A program made the translations under genes and the position numbers. This document shows, piece after piece, positions 1 through 11,100 of a stretch of 64,000 nt of DNA. The DNA is from Anarhynchus alexandrinus (Eukaryota; Chordata; Aves; Charadriiformes; Charadriidae), in NCBI GenBank assembly GCA_008711295.1, contig VUYV01000191.1, positions 1,430,740 through 1,494,739 on the forward strand, given 5' to 3'. A model generated the notes under the pieces. That model was not told the origin of the DNA and made no database searches. It was given only the letters and a program-made list of their open reading frames with translations. The number at the start of each line of letters is the position of its first letter. Position 1 is the first letter of the stretch.

Positions 1-2038
1 TAATATGGTAAAAGAATAACAGTTAATTTACCTTCTAAATTAAATTACTGATAACTACCCCCAAACTATTATTTTTTTTATAGCGTTTCTCTTCCATATG
101 TCAAATTGTGATGCAACAGAACTATAAATGTAAATATAGCAAATAAAAAAATCCCAAAGAAGAAGCTGACAAGAAAAGACAACTAGCATATTTTATCTTT
201 TCTCTAGTAATTTGGTTTTAATGGCGTAACATGATTAAGTAGTTATTTATAATTCTTTATATTTAAGGTGACTGATTTTGCAAGAGATTTTAAGGGCATA
301 TGCTAAGTTACCATCATGAGGAGTAAAAGAAAGTTTACTAGGAATGGTTTAAATCTCAAGTAGCTTAAGCAGCAGTGTTTAATGAGAATCGAATAGGTAG
401 AGCACAATTTGTCCACAAGTATGCCCAGTTTTAGTTCAATTTATATTGTAACAAGATTTTTCTAAACCATCTAACAGAAATCTGACAGTGTAACAGAAAT
501 CTCCAAGTTGTCAAAATGATCAAAATTATATCACGCAAATTTTCTCAAAAGAAAATTCAGAGAAGATCAGTGATTTTGGTTTGAGGGTCGAGGTTTTGAG
601 TGATGGTGCTGGGCTTAATTCTCTGTCTTGCAGTTACAAGCAGATTTCATCTCCCAGCACTTCTGTTGCTCACTTAGAGACTATAGATAATTGCGTTCTT
701 TACTAATGTAGAATTGATATTCAAGGAAGAAGAATTAAAAATTATGGCAAACTGGTATACTCCTTTTGTTAGTGACCCCAAGTAAATTAGATAGAAAGGA
801 AGTGAAAAAGGGTGATGAAAGCTTAATGAGAGATTCATGATTGTGTCAGAAGAGAACCTGAGGGTTCTTAAACCTCACAGTTTAAGCAAATCAGGTTCCT
901 GAAATAAGATGGACATTGCTGTTTCAGAATCTAATAAGATAATGAAACACCTAAAATCCTCAGCATTAACAGGGTTTGAACAGAATGATTAAATCCTTCC
1001 ATCTCCAGAATAGGTGTGTAATTCTTGAGTCAAAAGAGGTAACTCAGAATGAAAGCCTTGGCACAGTCACTGAATTGTTTGCACTGGACAGTACACTCAG
1101 TGTTTCCCTGGAAGTTTTATTATTAGCATGGTTAAAAATTATATTAAATGTTAGTATAGTAATAGGAAAATGAATTTACTCAAACGTGTTGAAAAATACC
1201 GAGTGTGGAACAACTCTTAGGGGAACTAAGAAAAATTATTACAGAACGGCTACTGGCAACACCCCTCATAGTTTTCATAATTGTGTTTAGGAAAGTCTAG
1301 ATTTCTGCTAGGTCCTGGAAACAGTAGTTGCCTATACATAGCATAGCTGCTGGCAGTGGGGAAGATCCAGGTTATTTTTCTTCCCTTTGGACGTTATTTT
1401 GGTCCCAGCACTTTTAAACTTTCCGTTTATTCATCTGTATGCAGACAAAGATGTTGGTATGTACTCACTGGTCCTCCTATGCCAAAGGCAGTGCGGAATA
1501 TGAAAAGATCCTGAAGGGCAAAATTTTTGTGTGTTGTAAATTAGCTGATGGTATTGCTGATCTGTCTCATGATCGTTGTCCGGAACTGTAATATCTGACA
1601 GAGTAATTCTGAAAACTAAATTACTTCATGTATGATGGAATGCTGATGGGAGTTTCCCAAAGAATTTGAGGGTGCAAAAATTAATATTCATGATTCAGCA
1701 AATGTCATTCTTCCATCTGGGTGAATATTGAACGAGTTCTGTACCCCTGACTTTGGGTCACAGTGTTGCTGAAGATAGATCTGAGATAAGATATAAAGCT
1801 GAGGACTTTGTATCGATTATTTGATTTTCAACCTTGAGGTGAAGGCACATGGGGAACCAATGTAATCTTTACAGAGTGTTTCTCTGTCCCTGTTCTGTGT
1901 GCAGTCTGATGTCTGGCCATAACTACTAGAAGCTTTTTCTCACTGAAAATTAAAGATGGAACAGAGAGTTACTCCAGAAATCAAAGAGAAATACTTACAT
2001 TCTGATATCAGTAAAAATAATCAAAAAATAATACAATT
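1..2038. other. Non-coding stretch, nothing recognised
   Basis: AT-rich sequence with no recognisable repeat or gene. The longest open frame (976-1173, +) is 65 codons, has no family resemblance and ends in an AT-rich run, so I treat it as chance. Confidence 0.6.
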
Positions 2039-2111
2039 TCATAGAATCATAGAATGGTTTAGAGTTGGAAAGGACCTTGAAGATCATTGAGTTCCAACCC
2101 CCCTGCCATAG
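2039..2111 (-). mobile_element. CR1 LINE, 3' tail only
   Basis: The + strand shows the reverse complement of the CR1 3' end: TCATAGAATCATAGAATGG, then the GTT..GTTGGAAAGGACCTTGAAGATCAT block and TTCCAACCCCCCTGCC. Only about 70 bases of the 3' UTR remain, as expected of severe 5' truncation. Small changes inside the block (an extra GA after the TTTA) suggest an older copy than those at 5.2 or 15.7 kb. Confidence 0.93.
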
Positions 2112-5100
2112 ACATTTAGCTATGTTCTGATAATTCAAGTGTAAATTTCTTTCTGTAGTCTTTTAACTTAATCCAAATTGGAGCATCCAAATGATTAATG
2201 GAACATCTTTAGCAAAAGACAGAAGCTTATCCTAAATTTAGGTTGAACAGTATCTTCTGTCAAGTACTTTTGCAAACACTGGGGACACGTGCTGTGTTTC
2301 ATATTTTCAATGGTTTTAAGTTTCGTAGCTAAACCCTACAGGAACAATATTTTTATTCTTTGGTTAGTTTTTTAAAAAAGAATTTTACCAGTTGTAAGGA
2401 TTTTTAAAAAAATCTCCCAAATTGTATTTTTTTAAAAAGGGATAAAATTATGCAATATTGTAAAGTAGGTATTAGCATGTAGCAAGATATTTTGCTGACC
2501 TTCAGGCACAGAACATTTCTACAAATTCTATCGTTAGACAACCCAGGTTCCTTGCAGTAAATCTTTTAGAAATTATCTAAATCCACTGAGGTCAAATCTA
2601 TTTTTGTTTATTCCTCTAATCCAGCCCCTAGAGCCACTGTTTTATGGACATCTTCCCCACTACATTAAGAAGCCCATTCTTCTTGTTTCACGTGTGCTGT
2701 ATTTAGGCCATCAACAACGAACATGGAAATTGTATTTTGTAGCCCTCCAGGGAAGTGGAGGCTTGATAAGTATCCACCCCGTGCACTTACTTCAAGTGAT
2801 AAATTAAAACAGAAGTAGAAAAACACAGAAGCCACAAAATGATACTGTCAGTCTGAAAATCCACACTGAGTTGAAAATGCTCGTTCACAAGAAACCTGAT
2901 CAACAGACTCATCTGAGGCCTCTTGGGCTCAATTTGGAAATGGAAAAGAGGAGCAGAGGAGATATCTCATATTAAAACAATGTCTGCTAGCAGTGCTATA
3001 CGTGGTGTTGGCATTTCCATTAAAAAGCAGTATCTTCAGGGAGGTTCCAACATCTCAGTCTGACCCAGAGTAGTGGGATATTTTTTTATTTATTTTCTGG
3101 TTTTGCTTGGTTGATTTGGTATTTTTTTTGTATTTGCAGGAGAAGGAAGATTATTGCTTGTATTTGTTCAGCTGTAAAGAATCATTGGAGTATTCAGTTT
3201 TTAGGTTTAGGTGTTCTCCTGGTTCACCACTGAATTGAAGGACTGGTTTTGCAGACATTTGGTCATTTCTGTAAATTAGCAGGATTGCATATCTGTTGCT
3301 AAATGAAAATCAGGCTAACTCTGGTTTAGTCTCCTTAGCTTTTGATTTCTTTATTTCATTGATTGATGTAGTATTGTGCTTTGTGAAATGTGGGTTTTTA
3401 CACCACAGCCACTTAAGAGCTGTAAGAGATCTGTACTGCAGGTAGCTGCACAAATATTTATGCTGGCCCTCTGGGTCTGTATTCACTCAAATAACCTGTG
3501 CATTGCATACTATTTTAAATTAGGTATCAAAAGTGGCTACTGATCCTTTGTGCTTTTGATTTCTTCTGTGCCTCAGCTTGAAAAGGTACAAACGTGTACG
3601 TTCGTGGAGTCACTGCTTAGTTTTGGAATTCTGTTTTAGATGCCATTAACAAAGAAACAAGAAGTAAGAAAACTGAAATACAGCAAGAGATTAGCTTAAT
3701 TATTTTACCGTATTAGAATATAATTAGGAATATCATTAATTTTCCATCCTGGCATAGTAGGTGATATTTAGCAAAATAACATTTAAACTTGTACAGTACA
3801 TAGGCATGAGAGTAATATGCAGCTCCTTATTTTTCCATATATGTGTGCCTGTGTATAAATATCTCTAAAAACAAGACATCTTCAGAATTCAGTGTCTGAA
3901 AAGAGCCAAAAATGCTGTTTGAGCAGTTATGACAATCCGACACAGCAGCGACAGCAGCAGCCCAATATAAAGGAATCTCCAAAACTCACGGCATAACTGC
4001 CTGCGGAGTCTGTCATGGAACCACATGCTGCTACTCGAAAAATACCTTCTACCTTGCTGAAAAGTGGCGAGATGAAGTAGCAATTAAGAATAGCAGGATA
4101 GTTTTGTTCACCTGCATGGCTGGGCATTCTCTTTTTTTTCCTTTCCTGTGTGAATGCACAGAAAATGCTCATAAAATGAGCTGAGGATGGTCCTTTCAAG
4201 TGTTGATTCTGGTTAGTTCTCAGTGTCCTTTAATAATGTTGAGTGTCTTTTCAAGACTTATTTTAGGGAATATTCTTAGTGTCTTTGTCTTACGTTTTTA
4301 TTTTTCGTACCGATTTTGGAAGACTGGAATGAATTATATGTAAGTATTTTTAAGTGATTTAAGTGATTTTCCATTTGTAAGTGGTCATTCATGGCAATGT
4401 AAACAGTGACCAAGAGCACCGTTAGCTGTGCGACACGTGCAGGCTCCTCGTCAGCAGAATACAAAATCTGCCATCTTTCTGTGGTATTTTTAGCGCTGCA
4501 AAGTACAATTCAGAATAGAAGAAGAATATATCTGCGCATATTAAATATAAAGAGATTATATCTGGCTCAGAGGAAACTCCTGATTTCCCGTGGAGGGTAG
4601 GACCATGAAGTTTTGCTTTACGTGTGCCCTGTTTTTCTGCTGCTCTGTAGGCGCATCCCTGGCCACTGCTGGAGGCAAGATACTGGCTATATAAACCTTT
4701 GATGTGATACACCCACCCTTATATTTTATAGAATTCTGAAATGTGAATTCAATTGATTGACGAAATTCAGATCTAAATAATCTGGGCAGCTCCTACAGCT
4801 GTGGAATTTGTCCTTTGTGTTTCTCCGTGGCCTGGGCTACTGGGCAGTATTCAGTTTTACATCCTAGCTCTTAGTGATTTATTTTTTAAAAAAACTTCTT
4901 GGGAATTCTTCCATTATAAACATCATTTCATTGTTTTAAGCTCAACTTTCCAAAGTACTTTGTTGAATTGGAATCTTCTCTTCAAAAAACATATTGTTAG
5001 GGAGTTAACATTGCTGGCTGATAAATGCCGAGCTGATTACACGGCGGTTTTTGCTACCATACATAGTTGCAGAAGCGTTTCCCCTCCTTTGTCACAGATC

Positions 5101-5204
5101 CTATTGATTCCACATCTCAGAGCTCTCCAAAAGGCTGATTTCAATGGCCAGTTTCTCTTTTGTATGTCCACACATCATAAGCCTTTTTTTGCACGTGGAT
5201 GTTT
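2112..5204. other. Non-coding stretch, nothing recognised
   Basis: No repeat family or gene recognised. Several overlapping ORFs on both strands at 3.9-5.3 kb (up to 140 codons, 4801-5223 +) show no domain. The longest runs into the CR1 at 5205, whose 3' end is GC-richer and stop-poor, so its length is partly an artefact of the repeat. Confidence 0.55.
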
Positions 5205-5379
5205 TGCCCAGAGAGGTTGTTGAGGCCCCATCCCTGGAGGTGTTCAAGGCCAGGCTGGACGTGGTCTTGGGCAACCTGGTCTGGTGGGAGGTGTCCCTGC
5301 CTATGGCAGGGGGGTTGGAACTCGATGATCTTCAAGGTCCTTTCCAACCTAAACCATTCTATGATTCTATGATTCTATG
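5205..5379 (+). mobile_element. CR1 LINE 3' end, younger subfamily
   Basis: Starts in the conserved GCCCAGAGAGGTTGTTGAGG block and continues through GGTGGGAGGTGTCCCTGCC and GGTCCTTTCCAACC to the terminal octamers ATTCTATG x3. It belongs to the same subfamily as the copies at 6.2, 15.7 and 57.9 kb, which share GTTGTTGAGGCCCC where the 46.2 and 54.1 kb copies read GCTGTGGCTGCCCC. 5' truncated; no target-site duplication seen, as usual for CR1. Confidence 0.97.
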
Positions 5380-6220
5380 TGTTTTGGCCCAGGCCTTTGC
5401 ATATAATACATCCTATTTACATAGGATTCCATGTCATGGAATGTCCATCTCCTGTGAGAGTTACTGGGTGCTGCATGAACTGAATTTAAACCAGCATTCA
5501 AATATAGTTTCTAAGTTTTGGTCAAAAAGCATATTGTAGTAGAGTTTTTTTCCAGACACTGCACAAGAGAAGTTTTATAGCAATTAATGATTTTTTTATA
5601 CATGTGCATCTTTGTCTGTTACGCATGTGCATTAAAGGATAATTATGGATTAAGAAAAATACACAGAGCACAAAAAGTATTTTAGCAAACAGTTGTCAAA
5701 GGCTTATTCTCTACACGGACACCATGTGAATATTTCAATGTTCTTTGTGTTCTTCTTGAGTTTTTCTTTCATCTTTCGATCTGTTTTTTCTTCTTTTTTT
5801 CTTCATTGTTCATCACCCATTTCTTTCCTAAGGTTACCATCACTGTTCATTTTTAACGTGAGTGCACTTTAGCAGTCAACTAAATAGAACTCTCTAATCC
5901 CTAGTAGGTAAGGTTTTTTCTAAAGTACTGGCAAATCTATATTATCTCAGCTATAAATATCTATAATAGATATATCTCGGGTTTGTCCATTCTATTATTT
6001 TACAGTTAAAAATTCCCCAAAACTCTGTTTGTGATTCTGTTTTAAAAATTCAGTCTTCAAAAAACATACCTTTTTATTTACTATCCAGGATGTGATAGGC
6101 AATAAGTGACTATTATTTTTTTTTAATAAAATAATGTTATAATTTGTGTATTATGAACAAAATAATCTCTCTGATACCAAGGCATTTAATAGGTTTCCAT
6201 CACAATACAGTGTTTCTGTA
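5380..6220. other. AT-rich spacer between inverted CR1 copies
   Basis: About 840 bases of AT-rich DNA with no gene or other repeat recognised, including a pyrimidine-rich tract near 5770-5830. It separates two oppositely oriented CR1 tails. Confidence 0.6.
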
Positions 6221-6386
6221 TCATAGAATGGTTTAGGTTGGAAAGGACCTTGAAGACCATCGAGTTCCAACCCCCCTGCCATGGGCAGGGACACCTCCCA
6301 CCAGACCAGGTTGCCCAAGGCCACGTCCAGCCTGGCCTTGAACACCTCCAGGGATGGGGCCTCAACAACCTCTCGGGGCAACCTGT
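6221..6386 (-). mobile_element. CR1 LINE 3' end, younger subfamily
   Basis: Reverse complement of the CR1 3' end from TCATAGAATGGTTTAGG to the CTCAACAACCTCTCGGGG block. By eye about four differences over 160 bases from the + strand copy at 5205-5379. It has only one terminal octamer. 5' truncated. Confidence 0.97.
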
Positions 6387-8037
6387 CTAGTTTCACTTAA
6401 CTTTGAAAATCATTTTCAATTGTTTATGTTTCATTTGCTTGCAGACCATCCTGTCCTGGACTTTTCTGTGGCACAATTTGCTGAGAGAGAAAGAGATGTG
6501 TTAGTACCCCGCTAAGAACCCAGGTGGTTATTCTAACCATCAGAAAGCATGGCTTCTTATTTCCCGTTCCTGATGTATCAATACACTCAAGTGGAATAAT
6601 TTATTGAATGATGTTGGAATGAACCAAACCAGAAGTGATGACCAAAGCCTATTTTTGTGATTGTGCACTCTAATATTTGCGAGGGAGGGATCATTCCCCT
6701 TCAGTTGTGTATTTCTTTCAGCCTGCGCTAGAAACAAATGCTGATTTTGAGTATCTTGAGAGAGAAAAGATAGACAGCTTGGTGAGCTTGGGCAAGCGAT
6801 GTGAGAAAAAAAGTGTCAATAAGTAGATTATCTGCCAAAAACTATGCAAATAGCAAATACTTCATTTTTCTTCCCTCAGTGCTTTCTGTTTGGGGACAGG
6901 TGGTGTTTCGTTTCGGGGCTCAAGCAAGTTCAAGCATTGCATTATTTTAAGTACGTAGGCATGGAGGTCTGGTGGAACGTTTTGTTGAACAAGACCCCTG
7001 GTATCTATCCTTTCAAACCACGACATGTAATTTCTTGCCGAAACTGGCCACACCTGCGCACTAAAACTAATTATGGTTATCTGTGCACTATGGCTGGACG
7101 GTTGTAACAAGAATACGTTAATCAGCTGTTCAGAAGTTGTATCATTTCCAACATCAGCATGTTGGTGCTCTGCATATAATCATTATTGCTTTCTTTATAT
7201 CCAGTGTTTCTTATACTTTTTCCTTAAGGTATTGTTAAGTGTAGTAAATAGAGAAGATGGCTTTAACTTTTGTTCATCGGGTTTGGGACAATTTAACCTT
7301 TTGAGCCTTTACCCTAGAACATTTTTTTTTAAATTCTGGAATACGTACACTATGTTACATATTTAAACATACATATGTTTGAATATTTATATTTTAGATA
7401 TATTTGTTTAGACACACATAGCTGGTTCCAAAACACTTATTAAGGAAAAGAAAATTAAATAATTCCAGTAAATATTCAGGCTTGATTTAAGAAATAGTTT
7501 TCTTGTGCATAATGAAAGAAACCTGCCTATTAGCGTGCATAATAACCTTCTTGACAATTTTCTTTCTTCCTTCAGAAAACCAACATTTTAGAAAGCTGTT
7601 TTTTGTACTTCTTTAGTTGCAAACTACAGGTGTAAAATTTCATCTTTATTTGTTGTTAGATGATGGAATATGTGCAGTGTTTTGCTAAGCAGAATAAAGG
7701 AGAGTTGAGTAAGTGCAGGCCGTCTTCAGCTCAACAAAATTAAAACTATCTTGAAGATGCAAAATAACAATTCCTGCCTCCTGATAGCCTGCTCATCCTT
7801 TCCCCTCGATAAGTTAAAGATTAAAGGAATTTCAGATTGTTCGTGTGTGCGTGTGTGTTTGTGGTATGGTATGGAATACAGGTAATAAACTATAATCCGA
7901 CAAAAAAGATATTCACTGTAGAACTGCAGAAGAGCTCTCGGTTGTTACAGCATGATTTCTCTATTTGCTTCAAGTAAGGTAACTCTAAAACTACAGAGCA
8001 GAAAACGAAGTAGCTGCTTGCATATGACTTCAAAAAA
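6387..8037. other. Non-coding stretch with a short GT-rich run
   Basis: No gene recognised; ORFs at 6844-7366 have no family resemblance. It holds an imperfect GT run followed by GGTAT units at 7838-7874. Confidence 0.55.
7838..7874. repeat. Imperfect (GT)n microsatellite
   Basis: Interrupted GT dinucleotides followed by two GGTAT pentamers. Short and impure. Confidence 0.7.
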
Positions 8038-8125
8038 AGAATCATAGGAATTATAGATGGCAAAAACTTAGAAGGTCATTTTGCCAATCCTCCTGCCTGT
8101 AGAAGATTGTTCCCTGTGGTATATT
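8038..8125 (-). mobile_element. Possible very old CR1-like 3' tail
   Basis: The order AATCATAGGAATTATAGATGG, AGAAGGTCATTTTGCCAATC, CTCCTGCCTG matches the layout of a reversed CR1/L3-type 3' end (tail, 'gaccTxxxAGGTCATCTAGTCCAAC', CCTGCC). It is heavily diverged, so subfamily and extent are uncertain; a chance resemblance is possible. Confidence 0.4.
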
Positions 8126-11100
8126 ACGAGTTTTATAACTTTCCACAAGATTTGATGGGTTCCCCAGGAGAGGATTTTGGTCTGTTGGGAGAGCTAGATG
8201 AGGAGTCCTTTTACTGTATTTTACAGCTGAAAAACCTATCTTTTATTGACAATTGGCATTGACACTAGTCCGAGGAACACGGCGAGGCTATATGTTTCCG
8301 TAGATGGGAGAGTTTGGCAGAAGCATTAAATGGGGTGACTGAAGTTTGATTGTAAAACCAGGGAAGCTGAAGTTAGAGATTTTTCTCTGCAACTCCAGTT
8401 AGCTGCATTAATCCTATCTTATTGATACACAGAGATATTTTTTACGAAATCCATCTGTAACAAGAGCCACTTTAAATGGTTCCCACAGCTGTGCAGCATG
8501 AGGAATGGAGGGGATTAAATATTTCTGTGGACAGAATTCCAGAACCTGTATTGACGAAAGTAAATATTACTGCTCGTTTGGAACAGCTTGATATCACTGC
8601 GTACAAACGCACAACCAAGATGAATATGCATTTAACTTTTGAGAAGGCTGAGTCTCACTGAGTGTAAGGGATTGCTCACTTGAGTGAGGGGGAGCAAGTA
8701 AAGAGGTCTGCAGGATCAATGCCAAACTTACCAATTTATTTTAGATCTTTAAATAATTTTGCAGTATAAACTAAGTATAAGCTTCTAAGAAGAACAGGTT
8801 TATAGTGAAAAATTCTCATTTTGTAATATTTTTTCCTATATATATATTTTATTAAGACTTAATGTATTTAAAGAAAGTAGGAGAACCTAAATGATGAAAT
8901 ATTTATGGTACTCGTGCAACCCAAAGCGTTGTGGCTGCTTATGCACAGCATCCTTCTTTTGCAGTCTTTTGGCAGATCCTTGATAGCCCAGTTCCAATCC
9001 AGCAGTGTAGTCAGGAACTTTCTTACCCTGAAGCTGTCCTAAGAATTAGAGTTGGAAGTTTTGCTGGCTAAACAGGGAAAGATGTCGCTAAATGGAGTTG
9101 ATGGGAGTGCATCTGCTGACTGCTTGCCTTAATCAGTTTTCACTACTTTTCTAGAACTGTCCATAGATCTCCCAGAGACAATTTACATCTGGCGGTGGCG
9201 TTGACGCTACAGGGGTATCTCTTCATTCATGGAGTTACAGAGTTTGATCAGGGCCAATAAAACTCTTAGAAGATTTTTTTTTCAGGAACATGTACTGGGT
9301 GCTTACAATCATCAACTTGGGCAATTTGGTTTGGGGTTTGAACTTTTAACCTTATACGTATCAGGAGGACTCAGATTTTAAATAGAGTGGTCCTTTTTGA
9401 TAACAAATTTTTAACTTTGTAGTTTCCTGTGAAAGGGTAAACATGCCGACTATTATTTTCCTTTCACCAGAGAGAAAAAAAAATAAAAATAGGGAGAGAA
9501 GGGTGAAGGGTTTCTTCCACATCTTAGACCAAGATAAGACAGTTGCAGGAATTTCTTGCATATTTTCTCCTTTGATTGTGTTGCCTTTGGCTGTTATCTC
9601 TTAAACATTTCCTGAGGTAGCTAACAGAACTAACCTAAAATTAGTTTAGCGTTGGTCTAGAAAAAAGTCCTGCTATTCATTTTTGTGAGGCAGATCCTTA
9701 CTAAATGTTTTGCTCTAAGGTCTCAAAATTCAAATCACATTGAATATTGGTGCAGATATTTTTTGTTGTGGCTATATTATTAGTGACAGAAGTATGTCAA
9801 GACTGAGAAGACATGAAGTATAATCCATTGTATTCTGTTTGTAATAAATATACTCTTTATTTCTGCCTACCTTCTTATACCTAGAAGGTACCTATTCTGT
9901 ACACAACAAATTCATCTTTTAAGGGCTTTAAACCCTTTCTCCTTTAATCCTTAAGAGAACTGACTATGTCTGTACTTTAATCCTTAATTAGTAGAGTGCT
10001 ATAGAAGTTCTATTTTTGCCTCATGAAACACTCCTATCACCATAACAATGCCAATCATCCATAGTAAACTGGAATATCTTTGTCACAAAACAGTCTTATT
10101 TTCATCTGTGTCAGTATTTTTCATCATGGCCTTCCCTACCATTAAATGTGCCATAAATATTCCGAATTAAGTTTCTTTCAGCTTTTTATAATTTAGACTT
10201 GAAATTGAAAATCCCGTTTTCAGAGAAATAACTATCTATTTGTGTATGTGCCTTGTCAAACTGGCCTTTTTTGAAAAAGGTATATTTTTAGTTATATCTG
10301 GCTTGTTATGTTTTTCCTTTATAGACAAAAATCTAGATTAGCTGTGTTAATGGAATGATGAACCATCCAATAAAATCAGCAATATTAAATTTTCAGACTT
10401 CCTAGTTTAAGTTTGCATCAATGTTATTTTACTGCCGTATAACAAACACATTTTGTTAACCAAAAAACAGACTATGTCTCTTTTGCACATGAACGATTCC
10501 ATAAGTAGTTCTGCAATGGACTGATGAGGAAACAAACTGTCTGAAAGGAATCATCACCGCATCGTAGATATTGGTGTGGTTCAAATGTGCCGTTATAAGC
10601 AAGCACTGTTGATAGAGTCTAGGGATTTTTTGGGTTTCTTTTTTTTTTTCCTTCAGAAAGGAAAGTGTGTAGTAGCTGAAAGTGTTCAAGTAGGATAATC
10701 TAATTTCTAGGTGGAATAGGTTTGTAGGTGTTACATTCATTTCACTGAATGTAAATGTCATGTGAAAAAGTGAATTCAATTCTCTTGCAAATTAACGGTT
10801 CCTGGTTAGGATAAAGGATGTCTCTTTCTGTTATTTCAGTTTTCTTGCTTCTTAATGTATTGTGTACATTTTTATGTATGTATAAGGCAGGTTTATAACA
10901 TACTGTCAAAAAAGATTAATTTAATCTCATTTTGATGTTGCTAAAGCTGTATTTAAGTCCGACATTACTAAGGTTCCATAAGTGTCTCATGGGTTACTCT
11001 GTCTCTTGGAATAGCCTTCCAAAGTTGAATGATTCTGGAATAAAGCCAAAGGCCCGGGTATAACATGAAGCGCATGAAGTTTGTCCCCAGATATGGCATG

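Noticed and set aside
1001..1041. 30-base exon candidate between CATCTCCAG and GAG|GTAACT
   Set aside because: Too short to judge, and about 14 kb from the putative exons with no supporting context.
3624..3662. 24-base microexon candidate (TTTTAG before, GTAAGA after)
   Set aside because: Such short AG..GTAAG pairs are common by chance, and no neighbouring exons support it.
4801..5539. Two overlapping ORFs of 140 and 131 codons
   Set aside because: Both run into or through the CR1 at 5205-5379, which is stop-poor. The parts outside CR1 show no domain.
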